From: Paenibacillus gallinarum
GTDB lineage: Bacteria > Bacillota > Bacilli > Paenibacillales > Paenibacillaceae
Reading direction: 5' to 3'
Length of the DNA: 64,000 nucleotides
Assembly (NCBI RefSeq): GCF_014836635.1
Contig: NZ_JACSQL010000003.1
Coordinates: 248,001-312,000 of the forward strand
The notes under the pieces are model-generated. The model searched no databases. It had not been told where the DNA came from and worked only from the letters and a program-made list of their open reading frames with translations. The number at the start of each line of letters is the position of its first letter. Within the stretch, counting starts at the first letter, position 1. The position numbers were made by a program, and so were the translations under genes. This document shows positions 46,822 to 55,240 of the stretch, piece after piece.

Positions 46822-47210
46822 GTGGCGTTTAGTACATTGGTTATATTATTCATGTTCATCGTACTTATTCTTGCAGTTCCGTTTGTACGATTGGTTAGAA
46901 AAAAGTTAGCTCCTACATTTTTGCAGGTTTCACATTACGAACAAAGTACATATATTCCATCCTTGTGATCATCGTATTTCTTTACCAAATCAGTTTTCTA
47001 CTTGTTTTTTTAACAGATCAATTATATAAGTTGACAGATCCATGGGCAGATCTATATTGGGGCAGCGTCGGAATACTGGGAATTCTTTCTGGGATCGCAG
47101 GCGTTACTATGTCTTCGAAATTTGTTGTGCTCTGTTCCATCGTTCAAATGGTCTTAGGCTTGTTACTGCTCATGTTATTTGTAATATCTGCTGTCATAAC
47201 TTCAATGTAA
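46822..47210 (+). pseudogene. Small membrane protein gene with a -1 frameshift
   Basis: GTG 46822 opens a frame giving a transmembrane helix (STLVILFMFIVLILAVPF) and a basic RKK loop. At the T5 run 46918-46922 this frame goes wrong and stops at 46966-46968. Frame -1 continues seamlessly from the same run (FAGFTLRTKYIYSILV) into the ORF whose first possible start is GTG 46965 and which has three more helices to TAA 47208-47210. One extra T would restore a ~129-aa four-helix protein. It may be a true indel, a sequencing error or slippage. Family not recognised. Confidence 0.65.
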
Positions 47211-47234
47211 ATAGGAAAATAGATACCTTTATCG

Positions 47235-47261
47235 AAACCACAAGAGATTGTGGTTTTTTTC
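47235..47261 (+). terminator. Rho-independent terminator
   Basis: Perfect AAACCACAA / TTGTGGTTT stem, GAGA tetraloop, T7 tract. Confidence 0.9.
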
Positions 47262-47263
47262 TA

Positions 47264-47297
47264 TTGTAAACCTGTAATTATAATTTTAAGTTTACAA
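47264..47297. promoter_or_regulatory. BirA operator
   Basis: TTGTAAACC, 16 nt, then AAGTTTACAA: an inverted repeat that matches the biotin repressor consensus (TTGTAAACC-N15/16-GGTTTACAA). Its right half contains the -35 box of the bioY promoter, so biotinyl-AMP-bound BirA would block transcription. Confidence 0.9.
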
Positions 47298-47319
47298 TAA
47301 TAAAATCTGAGGATATAAT
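47291..47319 (+). promoter_or_regulatory. bioY: bioY operon promoter
   Basis: TTTACA (-35) and TATAAT (-10) with 17-bp spacing; the -35 overlaps the BirA operator. Confidence 0.8.
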
Positions 47320-47382
47320 TCTATCATTAGATGTCGACGCTAATAGAATCATCGTTTTACTTTACTTATTGGAGGTATTCAC

Positions 47383-47952
47383 TTGAAGACAAAAGAAATG
47401 GTATTTGCCGCATTATTTGCAGCGTTCATAGGAGTATTAGGATTGATTCCACCCATTCCTTTAGGATTTATTCCTGTTCCAATCACTGCTCAAACTCTTG
47501 GTGTCATGCTGGCAGGATGTTTTTTAGGAAGGAAAACGGCTGGACTTAGTTTAATTTTATTTATCGTATTAGTTTCATTAGGTTTACCATTATTATCCGG
47601 CGGCCGCGGAGGTCTATCTGCTATAATCGGACCGGGGGCAGGATACATACTAAGCTGGCCCATTGCCGCATTCTGTATAGGGTTTATGACGGAAAAGGTA
47701 TGGGGTAAGCTAAAAACATGGAAATTATTTATGATTAATTTTGTTTTTGGTGTCTTGCTTGTTAGTTTAATTGGTGCACCCGTTATGGCGCTCGTAACGA
47801 ATACATCAATTTGGGCTGGCCTTATAGGAGCTCTGGCATTCATACCAGGAGATTGTATCAAAGCACTCATTGCAGCGATCGTTGCAGTTCAATTAAAAAC
47901 CATCAGTCCCATTGAAGATAAAGTCCATCGATCCTTAAATACGGAAATTTAA
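47383..47952 (+). CDS. bioY: Biotin ECF transporter S-component BioY
   Basis: The 189-aa six-helix protein has the BioY signature PVPITAQTLGVMLAG (~28-42), GRGGLSAIIGPGAGYILSWP (~75-94) and a C-terminal FIPGDCIKALIAA. It binds biotin and docks onto EcfA/A'/T, all encoded at the end of this operon. The start is TTG 47383, with GGAGG seven nt upstream. A BirA operator overlaps its promoter. In B. subtilis the bioY paralogue yhfU is likewise followed by yhfT and yhfS homologues. Confidence 0.95.
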   Translation: MKTKEMVFAALFAAFIGVLGLIPPIPLGFIPVPITAQTLGVMLAGCFLGRKTAGLSLILFIVLVSLGLPLLSGGRGGLSAIIGPGAGYILSWPIAAFCIGFMTEKVWGKLKTWKLFMINFVFGVLLVSLIGAPVMALVTNTSIWAGLIGALAFIPGDCIKALIAAIVAVQLKTISPIEDKVHRSLNTEI

Positions 47953-47965
47953 GTCATAAATAGGT

Positions 47966-49456
47966 GTGATGAAATTGAATATAGTAAAGCCCATATTGCG
48001 ACATGCAGCGGTTCAGCCAGATAAAATTGCTTTATCTCATAATGGATCTAGTCTTTCTTACTCTGAATTAGTAACCAGGATCAAAAAAATCGCCCATGGT
48101 TTCAAACAGAAGGGTCTCCATCATGATAAGATTGCCATTTTATCTACGAATCGCACCCAGTTTGTGGAAGTTTTTCTTGCAGCCATCTTTGCAGGCTGCG
48201 TGCCTATACCTCTAGATCCAAAATGGAGTCAGGCAGAGGTTAATGCCATTTTACAGCGATGTGATCCTCGTATAATTTTTACGGAGAGTGCATATGCGAA
48301 CAAACTGATTAGGTGCGATAACGAGATTCAGCTGCTTACCATTGCTTCCGAAGAAGAGGGCTCGTATTACGATTGGATCGAATCTTTCGAGCCAACAGCC
48401 GAAGTGGATGAAACGAACGAATTATTATTTATCGGTTTCACATCAGGTACAACAGGAGTGCCCAAGGGGTATATGCGTAGTCATTTGTCTTGGATGAAAA
48501 GCTTTGAAGCAACGAATGAAGCCTTCGAGTTTCACAACATGGAACATATTATGGCACCAGGTCCCTTCGTTCACTCTTTGTCGTTATTTGCTTTATTACA
48601 GAGTCTCGTAAGTGGGGCGACATTTCATATCGTAGACCATTTTGATCCTAAGAAGGTACTGGAACTATGCGAACGTAATCCTGACATGATTTTATTTGTT
48701 GTTCCTACGATGATTGAATCGATGATGAAGGAAGCTACTCCAGGCAGGGCACATATGCAAGCCCTGATCAGTTCGGGAGGCAAATGGTCCGAAGCATCCA
48801 AGCAAAGGGCCAAGGAGATCTTTGGCGGAGCAAAGCTTTACGAATTTTATGGTTCTTCTGAAGCGAGCTATATCAGTTATATTGATGTATATGCAGAAAA
48901 TAAACCGAATTCGGTTGGGAAATCATTTCAAGGCGTAGAAATCTCGATTCGCGATGAACATTTTAAAGAGGTGCCTGAGGGACAGATCGGACAGCTATAT
49001 ATTCGAAGTGACATGATGTTTTCAGGCTATTATGGGTTACCTAACGAAACGGCAAAAGTCTTCCGTGAAGGATGGCTTATGCTTGGAGACTATGTATCGA
49101 AGGATGAGGATGGATATTTGCATTTGGCCGGTCGTGCTAAAAATATGATCGTATCGGGAGGCCTGAATGTTTTTGCTGAGGAAGTCGAGTCCGTTATGCA
49201 GCTTATTCCGGCGATCAAAGAAGTAATGGTACTTGGGCTGCCGGATGACTATTGGGGAGAACAAGTGACAGCACTTGTACAATGGAGTGGAGAAGAAAAC
49301 CTATCCATAGAAGAAATAAAAAATCATTGCCGCAGGTACTTAGCCAGTTACAAAGCCCCAAAACAACTCATTACAGTGGATCAATTCATCTATACTAGCA
49401 GCGGAAAGGTCGCTCGCCATGCGATGAAAGAATACATGAAAGAAGTGATGATATGA
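47966..49456 (+). CDS. yhfT: AMP-forming acyl-CoA ligase (YhfT-like)
   Basis: The 496-aa ANL-superfamily enzyme has the P-loop FTSGTTGVPKG (~157-167), YGSSE (~293-297), LGDYVSKDEDGYLHLAGR near 373-390 and the C-terminal catalytic Lys in SSGKVARHAMKEY. It activates a carboxylic acid to acyl-CoA. It is 13 nt after bioY, as in the B. subtilis yhfU-yhfT-yhfS order, which is in the biotin regulon. The acid could be pimelate, a fatty acid or a biotin-vitamer side chain; this is not determined. Overlaps the thiolase gene by four nt. Confidence 0.88.
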   Translation: MMKLNIVKPILRHAAVQPDKIALSHNGSSLSYSELVTRIKKIAHGFKQKGLHHDKIAILSTNRTQFVEVFLAAIFAGCVPIPLDPKWSQAEVNAILQRCDPRIIFTESAYANKLIRCDNEIQLLTIASEEEGSYYDWIESFEPTAEVDETNELLFIGFTSGTTGVPKGYMRSHLSWMKSFEATNEAFEFHNMEHIMAPGPFVHSLSLFALLQSLVSGATFHIVDHFDPKKVLELCERNPDMILFVVPTMIESMMKEATPGRAHMQALISSGGKWSEASKQRAKEIFGGAKLYEFYGSSEASYISYIDVYAENKPNSVGKSFQGVEISIRDEHFKEVPEGQIGQLYIRSDMMFSGYYGLPNETAKVFREGWLMLGDYVSKDEDGYLHLAGRAKNMIVSGGLNVFAEEVESVMQLIPAIKEVMVLGLPDDYWGEQVTALVQWSGEENLSIEEIKNHCRRYLASYKAPKQLITVDQFIYTSSGKVARHAMKEYMKEVMI

Positions 49457-50604
49457 GAGAGGCTGTCATTGTCATGGCAAAACGTACACCGATTGGTAAA
49501 ATGGGCGGGATTTTTAGTGAGCTGGAACCGGAGTCCTTATTAGCACCGCTTATTGAGCATATCGTCTCTGCGACAAACTTGCAGAGGGACCTCATTGATG
49601 ACGTTATTATTGGCAATGTGGTAGGACCAGGAGGTAATATTGCACGAGTAGCTGCACTCGAAGCGGGGCTTCCTGTCACGGTACCTGGTGTCACCATTGA
49701 TCGGCAGTGCGGTTCCGGTTTAGAGGCGATTAATATTGCAGCGAGGCTCGTTCAGAGTGGTGCGGGTGAGGTGTATTTAGCAGGCGGGGTCGAAAGTACA
49801 AGCCGTGCTCCATGGAAAATGACCAAGCCGCAAACCTTAATGGGCGTACCGCAGCTATATACGCGGGCCTCTTTCACTCCAAGTGCATACGGCGACCCAG
49901 ATATGGGCGTTGCTGCGGAGAATGTAGCTGAAAAGTATGAGATATCCAGAGAAGAACAAGATGAGTATGCTTTGAAGAGCCATCAAAAAGCAATACATTC
50001 ACAGCAATGGGGCAGATTTGATGAGGAGATTGTTCCTATTCAGTCGAATGGAGAATGGGTGGATACGGACGAATGTCCAAGAGCCAATACGAGTTTTGCG
50101 AAATTGCAGAAATTACCGCCTATCTTTCGGGATCAAGGTACGGTTACTGCTGGTAACTCATGTCCAATCAATGATGGTGCTGCACTGGTTCTTATCATGT
50201 CCCGTGATAAATGTACTGAGCTCAAATTACAGCCTATCTTACGTTTTGTGGATGCGCAGGCGGCAGGGGTAGATCCACATTACTTAGGGATCGGGCCCGT
50301 TCCTGCTGTCCAAAAATTGTTAAGCCGTCAGCAGCTGACAGTGGAGGATATAGATCTCGTTGAATTCAATGAAGCCTTTGCTTCACAAGTATTGGCCTCA
50401 TTAAAAGAGCTTCAGATTCCAGAGGACAAGGTCAATCGTGGTGGTGGTGCGCTGGCGATCGGTCATCCTTACGGTGCATCCGGCGCTATTTTAATGACGC
50501 GATTATGTGCTGAAATGCTGCGAGAACCTTACAAACGCGGGCTTGCTACACTTGGTATTGGCGGAGGAATTGGTCTTGCCACCTTAGTGGAGGCGGTGGA
50601 ATGA
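49453..50604 (+). CDS. yhfS: Thiolase-like enzyme lacking the second catalytic Cys (YhfS-like)
   Basis: The 383-aa thiolase-fold protein keeps the nucleophile Cys86 (DRQCGSG) and the active-site His338 (GHPYGASGA) and Asn/Glu of the FNEAFA motif. In place of the C-terminal CxGGGxG motif it has GIGGGIG: Gly368 replaces the catalytic base Cys. Ordinary thiolases need both Cys residues, so the chemistry may be altered (slow, decarboxylative or hydrolytic). It overlaps the ligase (ATGA) and the next gene (four nt). Probably works on the acyl-CoA made by the ligase. Confidence 0.88.
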   Translation: MREAVIVMAKRTPIGKMGGIFSELEPESLLAPLIEHIVSATNLQRDLIDDVIIGNVVGPGGNIARVAALEAGLPVTVPGVTIDRQCGSGLEAINIAARLVQSGAGEVYLAGGVESTSRAPWKMTKPQTLMGVPQLYTRASFTPSAYGDPDMGVAAENVAEKYEISREEQDEYALKSHQKAIHSQQWGRFDEEIVPIQSNGEWVDTDECPRANTSFAKLQKLPPIFRDQGTVTAGNSCPINDGAALVLIMSRDKCTELKLQPILRFVDAQAAGVDPHYLGIGPVPAVQKLLSRQQLTVEDIDLVEFNEAFASQVLASLKELQIPEDKVNRGGGALAIGHPYGASGAILMTRLCAEMLREPYKRGLATLGIGGGIGLATLVEAVE

Positions 50605-50981
50605 ATAAGCTTCAGAAGCGGATTTATGTATCTGCGAAGTCGATAACTCAGTATGCCAAAAGCATCGAATTCCCCATGCCAACATCAAGTGGTGAGTTGA
50701 TTGCCCCAGCCACAATGCCGATTATTTTTTGGAGTGAATTTGATATTCCGTGGCTTCCTATGAACGAACCTCTAATTCATGGATCACAGCAATTTAGCTA
50801 CGAGGCTCCACTTACGGCGGGTATGACTCTGGATTGTGAATTATCGTTACAAAAAGTAGAAAAAAAAGCTGGGCGTCATGGGAATTTGACCTTGTATACT
50901 CATAGCCTCGTGTGTACCAGTAGGAACAAACTCATCGTTACAGCAGAAACGGTATTAATCTCCGTAGGTGATGGAATATGA
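50601..50981 (+). CDS. Hot-dog dehydratase subunit, N-terminal MaoC-like (HadA type)
   Basis: The 126-aa single hot-dog domain resembles the non-catalytic half of FAS1/MaoC-type dehydratases (GELIAPATMPIIFWSEFD; LIHGSQQFSYEAPLTAGMTL). It lacks the Asp/His pair of the hydratase motif. Start and stop overlap its neighbours by four nt each (ATGA), so it is translationally coupled to a catalytic partner, as in mycobacterial HadAB heterodimers. Predicted role: bind the acyl chain of a (3R)-hydroxyacyl/enoyl-CoA. Confidence 0.78.
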   Translation: MNKLQKRIYVSAKSITQYAKSIEFPMPTSSGELIAPATMPIIFWSEFDIPWLPMNEPLIHGSQQFSYEAPLTAGMTLDCELSLQKVEKKAGRHGNLTLYTHSLVCTSRNKLIVTAETVLISVGDGI

Positions 50982-51319
50982 AAAAGCGAATTACAGCCGA
51001 CCATATTCAGCAGTATGCTGCTGCCTCTAAAGATCGAGCTGCCATTCATTTGAATGCGGAAGCTGCAGCCAGGGCTGGGTATAAACGACCTATTGTACAC
51101 GGAATGTACATCATGGGTATTGCACAGTCCTTGTATTTAGCGGAACATCCAGCTCAGTGGATCAAAACCTGCAACATGAAATTTATCAATCCACTATTAA
51201 CAGATGCGGTAGCAAGTTTTCATTTTGAAGTTTGCGTAGATCAAATTGACATAACTGTTACAGCAGAAACTGGCGAAGTCATTGCGAAGGGCACTTTTTC
51301 AGTGGAAGAGAGGTTCTAA
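50978..51319 (+). CDS. Hot-dog dehydratase subunit, catalytic MaoC-like (HadB type)
   Basis: The 113-aa hot-dog protein has the (R)-hydratase motif: YAAASKDRAAIH supplies the catalytic Asp and His, followed by YKRPIVHGMYIMG. It would interconvert (3R)-hydroxyacyl-CoA and trans-2-enoyl-CoA together with the preceding subunit. Overlapping start and stop (one nt with the SDR gene) indicate fixed stoichiometry. Confidence 0.82.
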   Translation: MKKRITADHIQQYAAASKDRAAIHLNAEAAARAGYKRPIVHGMYIMGIAQSLYLAEHPAQWIKTCNMKFINPLLTDAVASFHFEVCVDQIDITVTAETGEVIAKGTFSVEERF

Positions 51320-52140
51320 TGGGTAAAACAGCTTTAATTACCGGATCTAGCAGGGGCATTGGAAGAAGTGTTGCTCTTCAGCTTGGATTAAGCGGTTATC
51401 AGGTCGTTATCAATGGTACCAAGCAAAGTCTCATAGATGAAGTGGTAAGAGAAGTTCAGAGCTCAGGAGGCGTGGCTACAGGATACTGTGCTAACGTCGC
51501 TGACCCATTAGCAGTTACTGCGATGGTAGACCATGTTGCAGAAAAGTATGGCAGGATAGATGTATTGATTCACTCTGCTGGTAACTTACATGACCAAAAG
51601 TGTATACGCATGACGGATCATGAGTGGAACTCGGTTATCGATGTTCATTTACATGGTGCTTTCTATTGCACTCAGCGAGTATTGCCTTATATGACTCCAT
51701 ATGGAGGCGATATTCTGTTCATGACATCGACTGCCGGGTTATCTGGTTCTGTAGGACAGTTGAATTATAGTGCAGCAAAAGCCGGAATGCTCGGCATGGT
51801 GTGGACTTTAGCTGCAGAGCTTGCGCGCTATCAGATTCGTGTAAATGGTATTTCGCCTGCCGCATTAACGGATATGACTAGACCTGTAATTGAGCATATA
51901 AAGGAAAAGTGCGCTAGGCGCAAAGATTCATTTCCTGATTTCTGGAAAATCGGTGAACCGGATGATGTCGCGAAATTCGTAGCCGCATTGCTGGCACAGC
52001 CTGATCAGGATATAACTGGTGAGATATTTGGAGTAAATGGTTCAACGGTGACTCGATGGCAAAAACCTGCGCCTGCCTTTTCTGAAGAAGGAATAGACAG
52101 ATTTTTCGCAACTTGGTATCGGCAGAAGGGAACGAAATAG
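51319..52140 (+). CDS. SDR 3-oxoacyl reductase (FabG-like)
   Basis: The 273-aa short-chain dehydrogenase/reductase has the nucleotide loop TGSSRGIG (8-15), HSAG (~90), catalytic Ser/Tyr/Lys in STAG...YSAAKAG (~153-159). The tail after residue 240 is longer than in FabG. Predicted reaction: 3-oxoacyl-CoA to (3R)-hydroxyacyl-CoA, or the reverse, matching the MaoC-type hydratase stereochemistry. AGAGAGG lies before the ATG. It abuts the EcfA gene with no gap. Confidence 0.88.
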   Translation: MGKTALITGSSRGIGRSVALQLGLSGYQVVINGTKQSLIDEVVREVQSSGGVATGYCANVADPLAVTAMVDHVAEKYGRIDVLIHSAGNLHDQKCIRMTDHEWNSVIDVHLHGAFYCTQRVLPYMTPYGGDILFMTSTAGLSGSVGQLNYSAAKAGMLGMVWTLAAELARYQIRVNGISPAALTDMTRPVIEHIKEKCARRKDSFPDFWKIGEPDDVAKFVAALLAQPDQDITGEIFGVNGSTVTRWQKPAPAFSEEGIDRFFATWYRQKGTK

Positions 52141-52941
52141 ATGCTTATCTTTGATCATGTACATTTTTATTATCAACAAGAACATCCGATCTTGGATGAT
52201 TTGAGCTTTACAATTGAGCCTGGTGAATTCGTCGCGATGGTTGGAGCCAATGGCTGTGGAAAATCTACGGTAGCTAAGCTCATGGATGGACTGCTCTTGC
52301 CGAAGCAGGGACATGTGACCTTCGGCAATCTGAAGACTTCAAATCCGGAGGATCTTGTAAGTATTCATGAGCAAATCGGGATTGTCTTTCAAAACCCGGA
52401 GGATCAGTTTATCACCACAACGGTACTGGATGAAATCCTATTTGGACTTCAGAATATTCGGGTGCCTAGAGAAGAAATGGATCAGCGTGTGGAGGAAGCT
52501 TTACATATGGTTCATATGGAGGACTATAAAGAGGCGATGCCGCACCTCCTGTCTGGAGGACAAAAACAGCGCGTTGCCATTGCAGCTATATTAGCGATGC
52601 GTCCACAAATCATCATTTTTGACGAAGCAACATCCATGCTTGATCCGGAGGGAAGAGAGCAAGTGATGAAGATCATGAAGGAGCTGCACCGTCAGGGCAT
52701 GACGATTATTCATATCACCCATCATATGGATGAGGTACTATTTGCCAAGCGGTTGCTGCTTTTACATGAAGGCCGAATTAAATTTGATGGGGAACCAGCG
52801 ACTTTTTTCGAAACTGTTAATGTAACCGATTATCAGTTGGATAAGCCTTTTTCTGTCCGCCTACATCAAAATCTTCATTTAAATACACCACTTACAGCAG
52901 ATTGGAAGGAGATGATCCGTTCGGAATGGAATGCGAACTAA
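52141..52941 (+). CDS. ecfA1: ECF transporter ATPase EcfA1
   Basis: The 266-aa CbiO-type ATPase has Walker A GANGCGKST (~36-44), Q-loop VFQNPEDQF, signature LSGGQKQR and Walker B IIIFDEATSMLDPEG. It forms a heterodimer with EcfA2. Its ATG begins right after the SDR stop, so it belongs to the bioY operon rather than to the usual ribosomal-protein locus. Confidence 0.92.
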   Translation: MLIFDHVHFYYQQEHPILDDLSFTIEPGEFVAMVGANGCGKSTVAKLMDGLLLPKQGHVTFGNLKTSNPEDLVSIHEQIGIVFQNPEDQFITTTVLDEILFGLQNIRVPREEMDQRVEEALHMVHMEDYKEAMPHLLSGGQKQRVAIAAILAMRPQIIIFDEATSMLDPEGREQVMKIMKELHRQGMTIIHITHHMDEVLFAKRLLLLHEGRIKFDGEPATFFETVNVTDYQLDKPFSVRLHQNLHLNTPLTADWKEMIRSEWNAN

Positions 52942-53786
52942 TAGATGTAGCTGTGGACTATGACGGACGGATGGCTCTAAGACAGATCAGCTGCACTTTG
53001 CATGAAGGAAAATGGATCTCTGTCATCGGACCAACGGGTGCGGGCAAATCTACCTTTGTCAAAGTATTAAAGGGGCTCATTCCGAAGGTTCAGGGACAGT
53101 ACCGGATTGATAAAGAGGGGGTTCCAACCGATTCCAAAGGAAGAATGAAAGTCATACCTGAAATCGGCTTTGTTTTTCAGTATCCGGAACATCAAATTTT
53201 TGAAACGTCAGTTTATAAAGAACTTGCTTTTGCACCAAAGATACAGGGATATTCGTCGCAGCAGATTGAGGAGGCTATAGAAAATATACTTCCACAAGTC
53301 GGACTCTCTAAAGACGTATTGAACTATGCACCTTTTCAATTAAGTGGAGGTCAGAAACGGCGGCTTGCTATTGCTTCTGTATTGCTTATGAACCCAAAAC
53401 TGCTTATTTTAGATGAACCAACCGCAGGACTTGATCCTTTGAGCCGAGTAGCTCTACTCAAGATGCTGAAGGAATGGCAGCAGAAGAATAACTGCACGAT
53501 TATTTTTGTATCCCATCGTATGGATGATGTTGCCGAATATTCGGATGAAGTCATGATATTTAAGGCGGGACTGCTCATCGGTCATGAAGATGCAGATACT
53601 TTATTTTTGAGAAAAACAGAATTACTAAGACAAGCAGGGTTATCTTTACCAGAACATATAGAGTTCCTGCAGTTCATCGAACAATGGTACGGGCAGCCAA
53701 TCGAAGTGAAAAGCTGTAAGGAACGAGATGTTTTTGATAGAATATTGCCCATTTGGCATGCAAGGAGTATTACAAATGGCGAATAG
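52926..53786 (+). CDS. ecfA2: ECF transporter ATPase EcfA2
   Basis: The 286-aa partner ATPase has Walker A GPTGAGKST, VFQYPEHQIF, signature LSGGQKRR and Walker B LLILDEPTAGLDP. ATG 52926 lies inside EcfA1 with AAGGAG 14 nt upstream (a little far); TTG 52902 is the only longer alternative. It overlaps the EcfT start by 11 nt. Confidence 0.9.
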   Translation: MECELIDVAVDYDGRMALRQISCTLHEGKWISVIGPTGAGKSTFVKVLKGLIPKVQGQYRIDKEGVPTDSKGRMKVIPEIGFVFQYPEHQIFETSVYKELAFAPKIQGYSSQQIEEAIENILPQVGLSKDVLNYAPFQLSGGQKRRLAIASVLLMNPKLLILDEPTAGLDPLSRVALLKMLKEWQQKNNCTIIFVSHRMDDVAEYSDEVMIFKAGLLIGHEDADTLFLRKTELLRQAGLSLPEHIEFLQFIEQWYGQPIEVKSCKERDVFDRILPIWHARSITNGE

Positions 53787-54579
53787 CTTATTACTAGGCG
53801 AATATAGGGAACGAGAATCAATGCTTCATCAGCTGGATCCTCGAACGAAGATACTTAGCGTATTTATTATTATGCTTAGCTTTTTGATGCTGAAAACGTT
53901 CGTTAGTTATGCAGCAGCTACCCTTTTTGTTATAGGGGTTTACCGATTATCCAATATCCCGTTTCGTATCGTGCTGAGAAGTTTAAAACCTGTTTTACTT
54001 ATATTAGCGTTCACTTTTTTCTTTCATACGCTGACAACGGAAGGCAGGGTTCTTTGGTCTTATTCCTTTATACATGTAACCGTAGAGGGTTTGCAAAATG
54101 GTATGCGGTTTGTGATGCGAATTGTATTGCTGATTTTACTCGCTTCGATCTTGACGTTAACTACCAAACCTTTAACATTAGCTCAAGGGCTTGAAAGGCT
54201 TCTCGGACCGTTATCCAGACTAAACATGCCCATCGAACAATTTTCGCTCATGATTGTCATCGCAATCCGTTTTATTCCCACGATCATGCAAGAACTTGAA
54301 CGGATTCTTCTAGCCCAAAAAGCAAGAGGATATGACATTTCGTCTCTACCTTGGACAAAACGTATTTTTTCGTACATTCCCATTCTTATTCCCTTGCTAT
54401 TCACAACGGTAAAACGTGCGGAACAACTAACGTATGCGATTGATGCTAGGGCGTATGGGAATGGCAAGGGAAGAACCGTCTATAGACAACTTGAAATGAA
54501 GCGGCTCGATTATATAGCCTTGGTTATCGCACTTTTATTTACGTTTGTTGTGTTGCTATTAAGGATGGGGGGGATCTGA
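53776..54579 (+). CDS. ecfT: ECF transporter transmembrane subunit EcfT
   Basis: The 267-aa protein has five to six helices and the coupling motifs AQKARGYD and AIDARAYG near the C-terminus. ATG 53776 is chosen because AGGAG lies eight nt upstream. With EcfA1/A2 it makes a BioMNY-like complete transporter module behind bioY. It can also serve other S-components. Confidence 0.9.
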   Translation: MANSLLLGEYRERESMLHQLDPRTKILSVFIIMLSFLMLKTFVSYAAATLFVIGVYRLSNIPFRIVLRSLKPVLLILAFTFFFHTLTTEGRVLWSYSFIHVTVEGLQNGMRFVMRIVLLILLASILTLTTKPLTLAQGLERLLGPLSRLNMPIEQFSLMIVIAIRFIPTIMQELERILLAQKARGYDISSLPWTKRIFSYIPILIPLLFTTVKRAEQLTYAIDARAYGNGKGRTVYRQLEMKRLDYIALVIALLFTFVVLLLRMGGI

Positions 54580-54580
54580 A

Positions 54581-54904
54581 GTGGACGTTTATGGAGCTGT
54601 CTTGGATCGTGAAACGCGCTGTATTCATTATCATACGGAAAAAGATATCATCGCAGTGAAATTTGCATGCTGCAACCGATATTATCCTTGTTATAAATGT
54701 CATGAGGAACATGCTGATCACGCCATTCGGCGCTGGCCACGGGAGCAGTTCAGTGAACTCGCGATCCTATGCGGGAATTGTCACAGCGAATTGTCAATTA
54801 AAGAGTATATGAATACGGACAGCTGTCCGCATTGCCACGCTCTGTTTAATGAAGGGTGTGCTGCACATTATCACATTTATTTTGAAGAAAGAAACCGTCC
54901 GTGA
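54581..54904 (+). CDS. CHY zinc finger protein
   Basis: The 107-aa protein has a Cys/His-rich pattern, CIHYH, CCNRYYPCYKCHEE, CGNCHSE, CPHCHALF and CAAHYHIYF, characteristic of the CHY zinc finger. It starts at GTG 54581, one nt after the EcfT stop, with GGGGGG eight nt upstream, so it is translationally linked to the operon. Role unknown; probably binds two or three zinc ions. Confidence 0.85.
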   Translation: MDVYGAVLDRETRCIHYHTEKDIIAVKFACCNRYYPCYKCHEEHADHAIRRWPREQFSELAILCGNCHSELSIKEYMNTDSCPHCHALFNEGCAAHYHIYFEERNRP

Positions 54905-54924
54905 GGAATAGGTTTCTTTTTTTT
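54888..54924. terminator. Operon terminator
   Basis: AAAGAAACC / GGTTTCTTT with a 14-nt loop, then T8; it overlaps the end of the CHY gene. The converging minus-strand gene ends just beyond. Confidence 0.85.
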
Positions 54925-54931
54925 GATTCCA

Positions 54932-55240
54932 CTACTGAACACGATCATAAAATTTCTGCCAATCTTTTTTTCCTACATGAATAAGATCGAGTACAGTCTT
55001 TTTTATGACAGTATGGATTGCTTCGCGAAAAAAACGCATTTCTTCTCGAATGGCAGCCTCCACCAAACCATTCGAATTTTCATAGTTTGTTCTTTGGATC
55101 CCGAGTTCGATTTGATGTTGTGCTTCATGATCATCTACCATATCAAGAAGATGATCAAAAGCGATGAGAACGTCAGCATGTAAACCTAACTTATTCTCTG
55201 TAATCATGAGATCTCTAAATTCTTGTAAACTTTTACGCAT
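54932..55240 (-). CDS. Small helical protein, unrecognised
   Basis: The 102-aa, all-helical, charged protein starts MRKSLQEFRDLMITENKLG and ends QKFYDRVQ. AAGGAGTGA lies upstream of the ATG at normal spacing, which makes it a real gene despite no recognised domain. It converges with the biotin operon. No membrane segment. Confidence 0.65.
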   Translation of the reverse strand: MRKSLQEFRDLMITENKLGLHADVLIAFDHLLDMVDDHEAQHQIELGIQRTNYENSNGLVEAAIREEMRFFREAIHTVIKKTVLDLIHVGKKDWQKFYDRVQ

